DNA of 64,000 nt, from the NCBI GenBank assembly GCA_964578835.1, contig CAZOEL010000016.1, forward strand, positions 1-64,000, in the 5' to 3' direction. The notes under the pieces are model-generated. The model was not told the origin of the DNA, made no database searches, and saw only the letters and a program-made list of their open reading frames with translations. This DNA is from CAZOEL01 sp964578835. Lineage in GTDB: Bacteria; Desulfobacterota; Syntrophobacteria; Syntrophobacterales; Syntrophobacteraceae. A program made the position numbers and the translations under genes. Positions 53,779 through 63,790 of the stretch are shown piece after piece (within the stretch, counting starts at the first letter, position 1; the number at the start of each line of letters is the position of its first letter).

Positions 53779-55445
53779 AGCTCTGGATTTTCATTCCAAA
53801 TATGGCCAGCCTTTCGACACTTCTTCTTTCCGTATTCATCACTGTGGCGCTTGTTCCGATTTGCAGCCGGCTGGCCTTTGTTATCCACGCCGTGGACCTT
53901 CCCGATGCGAGAAAAGTCCACGCAAGGCCCACGCCTCGCAGCGGCGGAATGGCCATGGCGCTCGGGGCTGTTGTCCCCATGCTCATATGGGCCCCACGCG
54001 ATCAATTCTCGATGGCCTTTCTTGCATCCATGGGGCTCATCGTCTTCTTCGGCATTCTCGACGATATCCGCAATCTTCCCTATCAAGTGAAATTCGGGGC
54101 TCAGATCGCAGCCGCTGCGATAATCGTCTTTCCGGGAGAAATCAGAATTGAAAGCCTTGGCGCGCTTCTTCCCGTTGGAATTGACCTTCCCGAATGGATC
54201 TCCGTCATATTGACGATGCTTGCGATCGTTGGCGTGACCAACGCGATCAACCTTTCGGATGGTCTCGATGGGCTTGCGGGGGGAATCGCCATCCTCTGCT
54301 TCATCTGCATCGCCTTTATTGCTTACGAAGCCAAAGATCCCGCGACTTTTCCACTTTCCATGGCCATCATCGGCGCCGTCTTCGGGTTCTTGCGCTTCAA
54401 CACCCATCCGGCCAATCTCTTCATGGGAGACTCCGGAAGCCAATTGCTCGGATTTGCGGCTATCACGCTTTCTTTGCGGGTCAGTCAGACCCATGCCGGC
54501 ATCAGTCCGCTCATGCCGCTGATTCTGCTCGGTTTTCCCATTCTGGATACGTTGGCCGTGATGATCGAGCGGATCGCCAGGGGCAAATCCCCGTTCAGGC
54601 CCGATAAGAACCACTTTCATCACAAGCTCATGCGCCTTGGCCTGATGCACTCGGAAGCGGTCATAGTCATCTATATCCTGCAGGCGTCACTGGTAACGAG
54701 CGCTTTTCTGCTCCGCTTCAGCTCTGAATGGATTCTGCTCTTCTTGTATCTGGTCTTTTCTTCTCTCATGCCGGCGGGATTGCATCTTGCCGAGAAAGGC
54801 GGCTGGCGCTGGCAAAGGTATGATTTCATAGATATCGTGATCAAAGGGAAGCTTCGAAGGATGAGGGATAATGCTCTCATCATCAGAGCGTCCTTTCGAA
54901 TAGTCGAATCGGGGTTTCCGGCTCTGCTTCTGATGACCTGGATAATTCCCGGCGAGGCGCCGTTCTACATAGGTCTTTTCGCTTCCGCTTTTGCGGCGCT
55001 CATCGCCGTGGTGTGGATAGCAAAAGAGGAATGGCTGGGGAGCGTTCTCAGGCTGAGCATCTATCTTTCGATCCCCTACGGCGTCTACCTTGGCGAGGTC
55101 AATCCTTCGAGCCTGTTGCCCTATGCCGCGCTCGACACCTACAACATTGCTTTCAGCGCCTTTGTCCTGTTCGTCATGTTGACGCTTCGATTCACACGCC
55201 GACAGAGGGGATTCAAGACCACTCCAATGGATTTTCTCACCATATTCGTTGCGGTGATCGTCCCGAACCTTCCCGACGCCCAGCTCCAGCAGTTCCAACT
55301 TGGGTTCCTCGCAACGAAGATCATTGTCTTCTTCTTCGGCTGCGAAGTGCTCATGGGAGAGCTCCGCGGGGAGTACCGAAACCTTGGGTGCGCTGTTCTT
55401 GGAATTCTTGGAGTAGTCTCGATCAGAGGGCTTCTGGGCTGGTAG
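53775..55445 (+). CDS. WecA/TagO-like undecaprenyl-phosphate sugar-1-phosphate transferase with extra membrane domain
   Basis: This polytopic enzyme starts EPS repeat-unit assembly by moving a HexNAc-1-phosphate to undecaprenyl phosphate. Family motifs are H-A-R-P-T-P-R-S-G-G, L-D-D-I-R-N-L-P, N-L-S-D-G-L-D-G-L-A-G-G, F-M-G-D-S-G-S and the H-F-H-H-K-L catalytic loop. At 556 residues it exceeds WecA (about 350-370). The added C-terminal 200 residues form several more helices of unknown role, seen in some exosortase-linked homologues. It is translationally coupled to xrtD, tying polymer initiation to protein sorting. Confidence 0.85.
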   Translation: MKLWIFIPNMASLSTLLLSVFITVALVPICSRLAFVIHAVDLPDARKVHARPTPRSGGMAMALGAVVPMLIWAPRDQFSMAFLASMGLIVFFGILDDIRNLPYQVKFGAQIAAAAIIVFPGEIRIESLGALLPVGIDLPEWISVILTMLAIVGVTNAINLSDGLDGLAGGIAILCFICIAFIAYEAKDPATFPLSMAIIGAVFGFLRFNTHPANLFMGDSGSQLLGFAAITLSLRVSQTHAGISPLMPLILLGFPILDTLAVMIERIARGKSPFRPDKNHFHHKLMRLGLMHSEAVIVIYILQASLVTSAFLLRFSSEWILLFLYLVFSSLMPAGLHLAEKGGWRWQRYDFIDIVIKGKLRRMRDNALIIRASFRIVESGFPALLLMTWIIPGEAPFYIGLFASAFAALIAVVWIAKEEWLGSVLRLSIYLSIPYGVYLGEVNPSSLLPYAALDTYNIAFSAFVLFVMLTLRFTRRQRGFKTTPMDFLTIFVAVIVPNLPDAQLQQFQLGFLATKIIVFFFGCEVLMGELRGEYRNLGCAVLGILGVVSIRGLLGW

Positions 55446-55498
55446 AGGCGCCTTCGGGTCTATGGCTGAATAGTATTAGTATTTTGGGGAGAACTTGG

Positions 55499-56068
55499 AT
55501 GGATAGAATGAAAAGCAAAGAGCTTCTGGGCGTGATTCTGTTTTCGATTATAACAACTGCATTTGCACTCAGGTGCTGGGCGGATGACTATGTCATAGCT
55601 CCCCCGGATGTTCTTGAAATTTCGATTTGGGGAGAGGAAGAGCTCCAACGGGGTCAGCTGGTGGTTCGAACGGACGGGAAAATCTCCTTTCCGCTCGTGG
55701 GCGACCTGTTGGTGGCGGGCAAGACGACGGCGCAAGTGAAAGAAGAGCTCGAAGCCGCCATTCAGCAATATATTCCCGCGGCCAATGCTTCCGTTATAGT
55801 CGCCCAGATGGGAAGCATGCAATTCTATGTTCTGGGCAAAGTGGCAAGGCCCGGAATGTTCAACATTGGAACGGAGCTCAACGTGCTCCAGGCGCTATCC
55901 ATGGCCGGAGGGCTGGCTACCTTCGCGAAGGAAAGCGATATCGTCATTATCAGAAAGCGCGGGAACGAAACCGTCCAATTGCCTTTCAACTACGAACAGG
56001 TGAAGAAGGGAAAGAACCTCGAACAGAATATCACCCTTCAGCGTGGAGACGTGGTGCTGGCGCCTTGA
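55499..56068 (+). CDS. Wza-like polysaccharide export protein
   Basis: ATG 55499 follows GGGGAGAA and opens a signal peptide; the frame is open to 55013 inside wecA but has no family sequence there. The 189-residue product has the Poly_export domain (D-Y-V-I-A-P-P-D-V-L-E-I-S-I-W-G) and an SLBB domain (F-Y-V-L-G-K-V-A-R-P-G, L-N-V-L-Q-A-L-S-M-A-G-G). It lacks the C-terminal amphipathic barrel helix of Wza, as short exosortase-cluster homologues do, so it may cooperate with a separate outer-membrane barrel, for example the 34237-35472 product. Confidence 0.85.
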   Translation: MDRMKSKELLGVILFSIITTAFALRCWADDYVIAPPDVLEISIWGEEELQRGQLVVRTDGKISFPLVGDLLVAGKTTAQVKEELEAAIQQYIPAANASVIVAQMGSMQFYVLGKVARPGMFNIGTELNVLQALSMAGGLATFAKESDIVIIRKRGNETVQLPFNYEQVKKGKNLEQNITLQRGDVVLAP

Positions 56069-56170
56069 TTTTCTGGATGCCTTACTGCCGCCCCTTCTGG
56101 GCTTAGCAGCGATCCCTTTATTCCTTTCTGTCAATGCGCCCACTCAATAGTATTCTGTAAGGAGAACGTT

Positions 56171-57865
56171 ATGTCTGACGTCATCGCTCAAACGGTTCAT
56201 GCTTCCAGTCACGACGCGGCGCCTGAAGCTTCTGTCTCGCTCTGCCCGGCTGGTGAGATATTCCATTTGCCTCAGGAAAAAGAATATGAAGAAGAGCTCA
56301 AACGACTCCATAAGCTGGTGAACGAACAGCGACTGCTCGGCCGGGAGATTGTTGTCGTGATGGGCGTGGGGTTTGTTGGCGCCGTCATGGCTGGAGTCAT
56401 CGCCGATTCGATCGACCCGGAAACCGGAAGTCCCGGAAAATTCGTGATCGGGATGCAGCGTCCCTCCACACGCTCCTATTGGAAGATCCACTACATCAAC
56501 CGGGGGCTTGCTCCCGTCGAGTCGGAAGACCCAAATGTGGCGCCGATGATCCATCGTTGCGTGATGGAAAAGAAGACTCTCACGGCGACTTTCACCTATG
56601 ACGCGCTCTCCCTTGCCGACGTGGTGGTCGTGGACGTCCAGTGCGATTATTTCAAGGAAAGCCTTGGAAACGTGAGGCAGGGAAGGGCGGAGATTGCCGC
56701 TCTCGAGGAGAGCCTCAAAATCATAGGGGAAAAGATCAACCCCCAATGCCTTGTTCTCATTGAAACGACGGTCCCTCCGGGAGCTACGGAATATATCGCT
56801 TATCCCGCAATGAAAAAGGCGTTCGAGGGGCGCGGCCTGAACGACGCCGAGCCTCTTCTTGCCCATTCCTTCGAGCGGGTCATGCCGGGCAGGAATTATG
56901 TCTCGTCCATCCGGGACTTCTGGCGCGTTTGCAGCGGCGTCAATGAAAAGGCTAGAGAACGGGTTGTGGCGTTTCTTTCCGATGTGCTCAACGTGAAGGA
57001 TTTTCCTCTTACGGTTCTCGATCGTCCGATGGAAAGCGAAACCTGCAAAATAGTCGAAAACTCCTTCCGCGCCGCCATTCTGGCTTTCATGCATGAATGG
57101 AGTCTTTTTGCCGAAAGAAACGGAGTGGATCTCATCAAAGTGATGGAAGCCATCAAGGTCAGGCCGACTCATTCGAACATGATATTCCCCGGCCCTGGCA
57201 TTGGCGGCTACTGCCTGCCCAAGGACGGGGGCCTTGGCGTCTGGGCTTACCAGACCCTCATGGGCTTTGAGGACGATATTTTCAAGATCACGCCCCTGGC
57301 CATCGACATAAACGACACCAGAGCCTTGCACGCGGCGCAGCTTGTGCGCGACGCTCTGAGGAACATGGGAAAGATCGTCGCAGCATCGAAAATATGCGTC
57401 CTCGGCGCCTCCTACAGGGAAGATGTCGGCGATACGCGCTACAGCGGCTCGGAGCTCCTGGTGAGAAAGCTCACCGAGATGGGCGGCGACGTCTCCGTTC
57501 ATGATCCCTACGTGCAGCACTGGTGGGAATTTGAGCGCCAGGATTCTTACCCTGCGCCGGGACATTCCTGGGCCAGGTTCTTCAGGAACCAGGAAAAGCT
57601 GACGGAACTGCGCGTAACCGACAATCTCGCGTCCGCTCTCAAAGGCGCCGACGCCGTTGTCTTCGCCGTGCGGCATGGGCGCTATCTAAGCCTGACCACC
57701 CATGCGGTAATGGAGATGATAGGCCGCCCCGCCGCAATAATTGACTGCTTCGGCATTCTCGATGATGAAGCCATCCGAAGTTACTTCACGCTCGGATGCG
57801 AAGTGAAGGGGCTCGGGCGGGGGCATGTGAAGCGGATCAAGGATGGGGTGCGGGGGAAGGTGTGA
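56171..57865 (+). CDS. UDP-glucose/UDP-HexNAc 6-dehydrogenase family protein
   Basis: The 564-residue NAD-dependent enzyme converts a UDP-sugar to a uronic acid. The Rossmann turn G-V-G-F-V-G-A-V-M-A is displaced to about residue 66 by an N-terminal extension not found in most Ugd/WecC proteins. E-T-T-V-P-P-G, E-N-S-F-R-A and the catalytic G-G-Y-C-L-P-K-D are present. V-L-G-A-S-Y-R-E-D-V-G-D-T-R-Y-S is the UDP-binding domain signature. It is longer than Ugd/WecC (about 400-450), with further inserts in the NAD domain. It implies an acidic EPS. The substrate, Glc or HexNAc, is open. Confidence 0.85.
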   Translation: MSDVIAQTVHASSHDAAPEASVSLCPAGEIFHLPQEKEYEEELKRLHKLVNEQRLLGREIVVVMGVGFVGAVMAGVIADSIDPETGSPGKFVIGMQRPSTRSYWKIHYINRGLAPVESEDPNVAPMIHRCVMEKKTLTATFTYDALSLADVVVVDVQCDYFKESLGNVRQGRAEIAALEESLKIIGEKINPQCLVLIETTVPPGATEYIAYPAMKKAFEGRGLNDAEPLLAHSFERVMPGRNYVSSIRDFWRVCSGVNEKARERVVAFLSDVLNVKDFPLTVLDRPMESETCKIVENSFRAAILAFMHEWSLFAERNGVDLIKVMEAIKVRPTHSNMIFPGPGIGGYCLPKDGGLGVWAYQTLMGFEDDIFKITPLAIDINDTRALHAAQLVRDALRNMGKIVAASKICVLGASYREDVGDTRYSGSELLVRKLTEMGGDVSVHDPYVQHWWEFERQDSYPAPGHSWARFFRNQEKLTELRVTDNLASALKGADAVVFAVRHGRYLSLTTHAVMEMIGRPAAIIDCFGILDDEAIRSYFTLGCEVKGLGRGHVKRIKDGVRGKV

Positions 57866-57953
57866 GGGGAAGGTATGCTGAGGAAATATTCGCCGCACTT
57901 GGTTTGCGTCGAACTGCTGTGAACGGAATAATGCTGCTGAGAACCCGGCTCTA

Positions 57954-60900
57954 ATGATTAGACCAAAATCGACGATGCAATTGATTGGGCTTATATACCT
58001 TTATTTGTGTATCTCTTCTCTCCCGGTTTTGGCGGATGAGACGCCAAGAATAAATCAGCTGAAAGAAATGTGCATTGATACAGTCCTAGCTGATAAAGGT
58101 GCTGCTCACGCTGCCATTGTAACTCCGAATTCCAAGGAATATCGATCTCTCGGGCGGAACTTGCAGCAAAGCATCAGAGCAGCAAGCGGCATCGAGATTC
58201 CTCTATATTGCGATCATGAGACCACAGATCACCTCCTTTCAAACTTTAACGTCCTTGCGCTCGGAAACTCCTCAAATAATGCTTTCATTGAAAGGCTGTA
58301 CCGGCAATGGCATGTGATACTCGACCTCAAGTATCCCGGTCCTGGTGGATATGTAGTCCGCAGTCTGCACAATCCATACGGCACAGGGCACAACGTGATC
58401 TTCATCGGGGGATCGGATTTCAAAGGAGTAGTGCAGGCATTGGAGCATTTTTGTGGGTTGTTAACGCCAGGATCTCCATTAAAGGTTGGCTGGTTGATGG
58501 AGATAAAGCTCGGCGATGGAATGACGCCACCCCAGATTGATATCCTTTCGACTGAGTGGCCTGTGCATAGTTGGGACGATAGTTGGCGCAAGACCTCAAG
58601 CGGAGAAGCTTGCGGGTATCTACCATCAACGAATTTCGGATGGAATCCAATCAGTATTGCTGCTGTACTGTATTATATGACAGGACAGCCGGAATATCTA
58701 AGCGTCTTTAAAACCATCGCACGGCCGGACCCTCAGAATCTACCCTTGCCCAATCGTAGCGACGGCGCTTTTATTGACCCGTTGCATCCTTTGGCAAAAA
58801 GCTATCATTACAGAGCCCATCTGGTAGACTGTATTTACGACTTAATTGAAGAAAGTCCTTTGTTCACTGATGAAGAGCGCCTGTATTTTACAAATGAGCT
58901 CCTTCAACATCAGCTCGAGCTCGATTCGACTCATAAATATTCCATCCAAAACGGAGATAGACACGCACAATGGAACATGCTCTGTATATATACGGGTAGC
59001 CGCTATTTTGCGCGCTACTATCCCGATGCTGTGTGGGACTCAAGGCTCGAGAATGTTCGAAAAGGGTTCCGGTCCTTGATCAACAATCCAACTTGGGGTG
59101 AGCGTGACACACTTGAATGGGTATCCACATCAATAGAACCTATCTTTGATTTTTCTCTGATGGATGATTTTGGCGATTTAGTGGATAGCGGTACTGCAAG
59201 AATGTTCATGCGTGCTTTGGAGATCCTGATGACAGGGTGCGAGATCGATTTCTACAACAAATATGCGCCTCTCTCCCTTTTGCACAAAGCAGCTTATCTT
59301 CTAAGGGACTCTAGATACGTCTGGATGGCTCGGCAACTCGGATTTGATGTCGCACGTTTCAGGATTGGCCAATCATATTGGCCTCTGGAGGTTACCCAGC
59401 CAACGCCTCCTTCTGATTTGGTTTATGCAACTCCATTTTATCCTCTGGCCAAGTCGGACTGGGAGAAATCCGGCAAATCAGTCGAACAGGAAAAAGCCTT
59501 CCAGATCCTTTCCTATCGCACAGGTCTCAATAAGCAAGACGACTACATGCTTATAGACGGATTCTCAGGCCTCGGGCGCAATCCTCATCATTTGGCTTCG
59601 GTGCTCAAACTTAGAATGTTCAATGGAGAAAATGTTCTGGATGGGTATGGTAACGATCTAGATGTATGGTTCAATGGAGTGCTGGACCAGGAGATTCCCC
59701 GTTGTGCTCAACTGAATAGAACCTTTGCCGTTGAGAACTGTGGTTTTATTGAGATGGAAGTCCCTAATATGCCTGCATCGTCATGGAAACGATATCTCCT
59801 GAATCTAAAAGATGTGGCTTTTGTAGCTATTGATAGAATCGCGCCACACAAAAGCGGCGAATTCGAAGTTGTTTGTACCTGGGAACCTGGTATGCATTTG
59901 GATGCTGACGGCGCTTTAGGAAGATCAGTGAAGATTTCTAATGGTGTAAGGCTTTTCACTGCTGGTTGCGATATTTTTGAAGTGGAAGACAATCTCGTTC
60001 ACGAAAGAATTCAGCGAAGGTTGGAACCGGGCTCCTCGCTTTCTATCGGAAACCTCTTCACTCACCCCTCTCGATCTTCCGGACTGAAACAATTGAGTGG
60101 AGGAGCTTTTCTCTCACTGGGTGAACTGCCTAGCTTTTTTGCACTTGACGATTATTCGTCTGAAGGACTGGTCTCTAGAGCTGACTTTGCCTATTTAGAC
60201 AATAAGCTCCTTTTTCTATCGAATGGGAATGAGCTTCGGATACAGGGAGCACCTATCTATTCGTCTGATAAACCAGCTACGGTACTCTGGCTTCTTGATA
60301 AAGGAATCCTATTTGTTGAAGCTTCAGGGGCGACAGTTTTAACATTGATGACTGCTTCCGGTAGCCATTCAATCCATATCACCACTCAAGAACAGCCCAT
60401 TAAGTTCGAAGGATTAGCACCTTACAATGGTCTTCAAGACCACCTGAAATCTGCCTTCGCAGCACTATCATCCACAAAAGAGATTCATAAGACTCCCGAA
60501 GCTCCACAAAAACTATCTGCAGGCCAATGGAAGCCTCTATGGTCCCACGATTTCAGCGAATCGATTATGGATATAGCTATCAACGCTGTGTCAGAGCCCA
60601 CTCACTTATGGATGAGTTCCAAGATCAACGGTTCATGGACTTTGTCAAAGCTGTCTGAACAGGGAGTTCGACTGAAAACTATCTCATGTCCTTCTCAGCC
60701 GCTTTCTCTCTTTCCCGCAAAGAACAGCCTTCAGGCAAGCGCTTTTTCATTATTGGCTGGATTCAAGGACGATATGCTCAGGGCGTATTCTCAAAACGGC
60801 GACCAAGTCTGGCAAGTACAGACCGCAATAGATAGTAGCTTTCGAATTGGCGATCGCTATGAAGCTCCCTGGTTTACCAACCCAATGCCTCCATATTCGA

Positions 60901-61727
60901 TGACTGGAGTATACTCTATTCTAGCTGGTGACTTTTGGGGCCGCGGCAGTCAAATCATTGCCGCAGGCCGTCCTTGCACAATTGAATTCAGAAAACTGGA
61001 TGGATCCCTCCTGCGACGATCGCCTACACGATGGGGTAACAATTCCTCGCTCGCTCCATTGAAGGAAGCCTATTATCCAGACAAGGAGCCATTGCTGTTG
61101 GTTGGAAAGAATTACACTGGCAATCCAACTATTAGCGGAATCGATCGTGAGATGAGCAATGTTTCCGACAATTTTTTCGCCTCTCTGCCTGCCGAAGAGA
61201 TTTCTATGCACGCTTGGCTGCAACGTGGTTTGAAGCACCTGGAGGTTCATGACCTCGATGGGGATGGCATTGATGAGATCGTATATACACTGAGTGGGCA
61301 CTGGAATGAGTTGCGGGTTTACAATGGCAATCAACAAGACCCTTTGTGGCTCAAGCACTTGGGACCGGATCGTGTAAATGGAGATTTTGTAAGAGGCCTT
61401 GAAGTGCTGAAGGCAGATAGCCAAGAGCGGAGGAAAGTAGTGGTTGGAACCAAGAACGGGTGGATTCTTGCCTTTGATCATTCAGGAAAAAGCCTTTGGC
61501 AAATCCATTCGCATAGCCCCATCACTTGTATGGACGCCTCCGATGAGGATGATTTCTTGGCGGTAGGATGTCAAAATGGTCGTTTGCTCTTGATTGATGG
61601 CGAGGGACAGGTCCTCCGACAAACAGGGCTTGGCTCTCCCATAAACGTAATTCGTTGGGGTCCTGGCGGAAAAGTATTCGTTGGTGCGGACAACGGGAAA
61701 TTTATTGGCTGTGATATATCCTCTTGA
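57954..61727 (+). CDS. Large secreted (alpha/alpha)-toroid plus beta-propeller protein, putative polysaccharide-degrading enzyme
   Basis: The 1257-residue protein has a signal peptide (cleavage near V-L-A-D). Residues about 30-190 resemble the N-terminal domain of GH67/GH20-type enzymes (A-A-I-V-T-P-N, I-F-I-G-G-S-D-F-K-G-V-V-Q-A-L). About 200-560 look like an all-helical toroid (N-G-D-R-H-A-Q-W-N-M), then a beta-sandwich to about 850. This is the order of heparinase II/III or alginate-lyase-like enzymes. The final 370 residues look like a PQQ/VCBS-like propeller, with D-L-D-G-D-G-I-D-E-I and repeated G-x-x-x-G-x-I-L-A-F units. The assignment rests on layout; I see no certain catalytic triad. 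The gene looks more A+T-rich than its upstream neighbours. Confidence 0.55.
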   Translation: MIRPKSTMQLIGLIYLYLCISSLPVLADETPRINQLKEMCIDTVLADKGAAHAAIVTPNSKEYRSLGRNLQQSIRAASGIEIPLYCDHETTDHLLSNFNVLALGNSSNNAFIERLYRQWHVILDLKYPGPGGYVVRSLHNPYGTGHNVIFIGGSDFKGVVQALEHFCGLLTPGSPLKVGWLMEIKLGDGMTPPQIDILSTEWPVHSWDDSWRKTSSGEACGYLPSTNFGWNPISIAAVLYYMTGQPEYLSVFKTIARPDPQNLPLPNRSDGAFIDPLHPLAKSYHYRAHLVDCIYDLIEESPLFTDEERLYFTNELLQHQLELDSTHKYSIQNGDRHAQWNMLCIYTGSRYFARYYPDAVWDSRLENVRKGFRSLINNPTWGERDTLEWVSTSIEPIFDFSLMDDFGDLVDSGTARMFMRALEILMTGCEIDFYNKYAPLSLLHKAAYLLRDSRYVWMARQLGFDVARFRIGQSYWPLEVTQPTPPSDLVYATPFYPLAKSDWEKSGKSVEQEKAFQILSYRTGLNKQDDYMLIDGFSGLGRNPHHLASVLKLRMFNGENVLDGYGNDLDVWFNGVLDQEIPRCAQLNRTFAVENCGFIEMEVPNMPASSWKRYLLNLKDVAFVAIDRIAPHKSGEFEVVCTWEPGMHLDADGALGRSVKISNGVRLFTAGCDIFEVEDNLVHERIQRRLEPGSSLSIGNLFTHPSRSSGLKQLSGGAFLSLGELPSFFALDDYSSEGLVSRADFAYLDNKLLFLSNGNELRIQGAPIYSSDKPATVLWLLDKGILFVEASGATVLTLMTASGSHSIHITTQEQPIKFEGLAPYNGLQDHLKSAFAALSSTKEIHKTPEAPQKLSAGQWKPLWSHDFSESIMDIAINAVSEPTHLWMSSKINGSWTLSKLSEQGVRLKTISCPSQPLSLFPAKNSLQASAFSLLAGFKDDMLRAYSQNGDQVWQVQTAIDSSFRIGDRYEAPWFTNPMPPYSMTGVYSILAGDFWGRGSQIIAAGRPCTIEFRKLDGSLLRRSPTRWGNNSSLAPLKEAYYPDKEPLLLVGKNYTGNPTISGIDREMSNVSDNFFASLPAEEISMHAWLQRGLKHLEVHDLDGDGIDEIVYTLSGHWNELRVYNGNQQDPLWLKHLGPDRVNGDFVRGLEVLKADSQERRKVVVGTKNGWILAFDHSGKSLWQIHSHSPITCMDASDEDDFLAVGCQNGRLLLIDGEGQVLRQTGLGSPINVIRWGPGGKVFVGADNGKFIGCDISS

Positions 61728-61753
61728 TGTAGGCATAAGAGTAGTGAGTAACA

Positions 61754-62659
61754 GTGACGCCTCGAATGAATCTTAAAAACTCATTGTGTTTGGTCCTCGC
61801 TCTGTGCAGTATTACTCTTGTTGGGTTCATTATCCACAATAACTATGGGGACGCTCTGGTCAGCGAAGAAGAGGCGCAAACAAGTTTTGAGAAGGCTGTT
61901 TCTTGGTTACTGAGCAATAGAGAAGCGATTAAGAAGCGTCATAACCCCATACTGTGGTGGATGCTAAGAGAAGTAGTTTATATCACAGGAAATCATGAGT
62001 TGCATGGAATTATCAAAGAATATGCTAGCGACAATTATCATAGGTATGTTGGCACGCCATGGTCTTACCTGGTGTTAAACAGCAAGCCGAATCGACCCTT
62101 GGACAGCGCCTTGTTCCTGGGTCTATCTGATTACAACCTTCATTTTCTCTATGGGCTCAGCTGTGATTCAGACATTGGTAAGCTAGATATCATTAGCAAG
62201 CAGAATGAAACTGACTTCTGTTTCAAGAATCATCCTTTTACTCCAGCGTGCCTAACTCATCAAATGATGGGCTTCAGATTCATGCAAAGAAAAGGGTGCA
62301 TTGAAGTTGAAGGATTTGCAGAAAAGACAGCAAAAATCTCCAAATATATAATGATCCAATCTGCAATAGATTTTCGTGTTGTAGACGTCTATATACAAAG
62401 AGTCTTGATGCTATTAGAGAGTAATAATGCTGACAAAGTAAATCCAAGATGGATAAAAAGAATAATTATGCACCAGAGGGATGATGGCGGATGGGGAGAT
62501 TTTGAGCCGCTTATTCCGTTTCATAGGAATATCTGCCTTGGTTTTTCCTCTAAGGGGGTTAGCTTGACAACTCCAAAATCAACATTTCATGCTACCGCTC
62601 AAGGCGCTTGGCTGATGGCTTTGCTTCTGAACAACAAAGACTTTTTTAATCAAAACTGA
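61754..62659 (+). CDS. Membrane-anchored or secreted protein, unknown function
   Basis: The 301-residue product has an N-terminal hydrophobic helix (signal or anchor) and an otherwise helical, W/Y-rich chain. Near the end, Q-R-D-D-G-G-W-G-D-F-E, followed by S-T-F-H-A-T-A-Q-G-A-W-L-M-A-L, recalls the toroid repeats of squalene-cyclase/prenyltransferase-like folds, which would echo the helical toroid of its neighbour. The start is GTG 61754 or ATG 61766; neither has a strong ribosome site. It is A+T-rich and follows the toroid-propeller gene closely, suggesting joint function or joint acquisition. Confidence 0.6.
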   Translation: MTPRMNLKNSLCLVLALCSITLVGFIIHNNYGDALVSEEEAQTSFEKAVSWLLSNREAIKKRHNPILWWMLREVVYITGNHELHGIIKEYASDNYHRYVGTPWSYLVLNSKPNRPLDSALFLGLSDYNLHFLYGLSCDSDIGKLDIISKQNETDFCFKNHPFTPACLTHQMMGFRFMQRKGCIEVEGFAEKTAKISKYIMIQSAIDFRVVDVYIQRVLMLLESNNADKVNPRWIKRIIMHQRDDGGWGDFEPLIPFHRNICLGFSSKGVSLTTPKSTFHATAQGAWLMALLLNNKDFFNQN

Positions 62660-62869
62660 CTGCAAATAGAGCGTATAGAGCTTGATTTCACTTCCACGAT
62701 CCTCCACTCCTAATATAAGGTTAAGATTCATTTGGTGGTCCTTACCATGAGTCATTCAGAAGCTATTGAAACTCTCATTTTCTAGTCTCCATCCCCGACA
62801 CTCTCAATGATGGACATATGCGTAACCAATGCGTTGCTTCTCAATTGCTTGAACTAGAGTCTCGATCTT

Positions 62870-63790
62870 ATGTCAGTGGACAATCCCTTTTACAATTATC
62901 GCATGGCGCGTCTTTGCAGAATCCGAACAGGAGGCGAAGCTTTCTGTTATCTGGAAGCTTACTCTGTTGAGAGCTTGCTCCAAATCATCAAATGGATAAA
63001 TGAGCAGAACCTCAATTATTTTGTAATAGGAGCCGGCAGCAATATTCTTGTTTCAGATGACGGATTCAATGGGGTCGTTATTCGGCTAAAAGGAGATTTT
63101 CAAAGCATTCGTTATGACCATGAAGACTCTACCGTCTCTGTAGGGGCTGGCGCTCCACTGATGCAGTTGGGGTTTGACCTCGCTAGGCGTGGTTACCGAG
63201 GCTTTTCGTACATGGCGGTTATTCCTGGGTTTGTTGGCGGAGCTGTAACCATGAATGCAGGTACTAGCCAATCGGGTGAAATAAAGGACCACCTCCTGAA
63301 TGCGTTGGTTCTAGATCCGCAGAGTTGCGAAGTAATCAGATATAAAAAGAGCGAGATGATGTTCGGTTATCGAGAGAGTGCGATCAGTTCTTCACGCCTT
63401 ATCGTGTTGGAAGCATGTTTTGAGCTGAAGACCAATCGGCAAGGACAGTACGAGACTAACGCCGCCCTAGAGGAAGTGCGTTCACTATTAGCCAAACGGC
63501 GAAGCATGCATCCCCGCAACCCAAGGACCTTCGGTTCGACTTTCAAAAAGCCAGGAGGAGGCAAACCTGCTGGTTGGTATCTTGATCAAGTTGGAATGAA
63601 AGGCGTTCGTGAAGGCGGCGCCATGGTGTCTGAAGAGCACGCTAATTGGATTCTAAATATTGGCGAGGCCAAGACTAGTGATGTGAAACACCTCATGAAT
63701 GTAGGGCAAAAGAGAGTATTTGAGGAATTTGGAATCCAACTTGAACGCGAAGTGATCCTGGTGCCCGAAGATGTGGAGAAGATGTTATGA
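62870..63790 (+). CDS. murB: UDP-N-acetylenolpyruvoylglucosamine reductase
   Basis: The 306-residue protein is MurB, the FAD enzyme that reduces UDP-GlcNAc-enolpyruvate to UDP-MurNAc. Motifs are V-I-G-A-G-S-N-I-L-V (FAD), P-G-F-V-G-G-A-V-T-M-N-A-G, F-G-Y-R-E-S, the catalytic-serine segment G-S-T-F-K-K-P and V-S-E-E-H-A-N-W-I-L-N. It looks like an intact type II MurB. It overlaps murA by ATGA. It lies after an EPS cluster, not in a division/cell-wall cluster, so it may be a second, pathway-specific copy. The preceding 210 bp show no clear promoter. Confidence 0.85.
   Translation: MSVDNPFYNYRMARLCRIRTGGEAFCYLEAYSVESLLQIIKWINEQNLNYFVIGAGSNILVSDDGFNGVVIRLKGDFQSIRYDHEDSTVSVGAGAPLMQLGFDLARRGYRGFSYMAVIPGFVGGAVTMNAGTSQSGEIKDHLLNALVLDPQSCEVIRYKKSEMMFGYRESAISSSRLIVLEACFELKTNRQGQYETNAALEEVRSLLAKRRSMHPRNPRTFGSTFKKPGGGKPAGWYLDQVGMKGVREGGAMVSEEHANWILNIGEAKTSDVKHLMNVGQKRVFEEFGIQLEREVILVPEDVEKML

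Noticed and set aside
56144..57676. 510-codon open frame on the minus strand
   Set aside because: It lies wholly opposite the UDP-sugar dehydrogenase, whose motifs are unmistakable; the composition (His/Arg/Asp-rich, no domains) is that of a mirror frame in GC-biased coding DNA.
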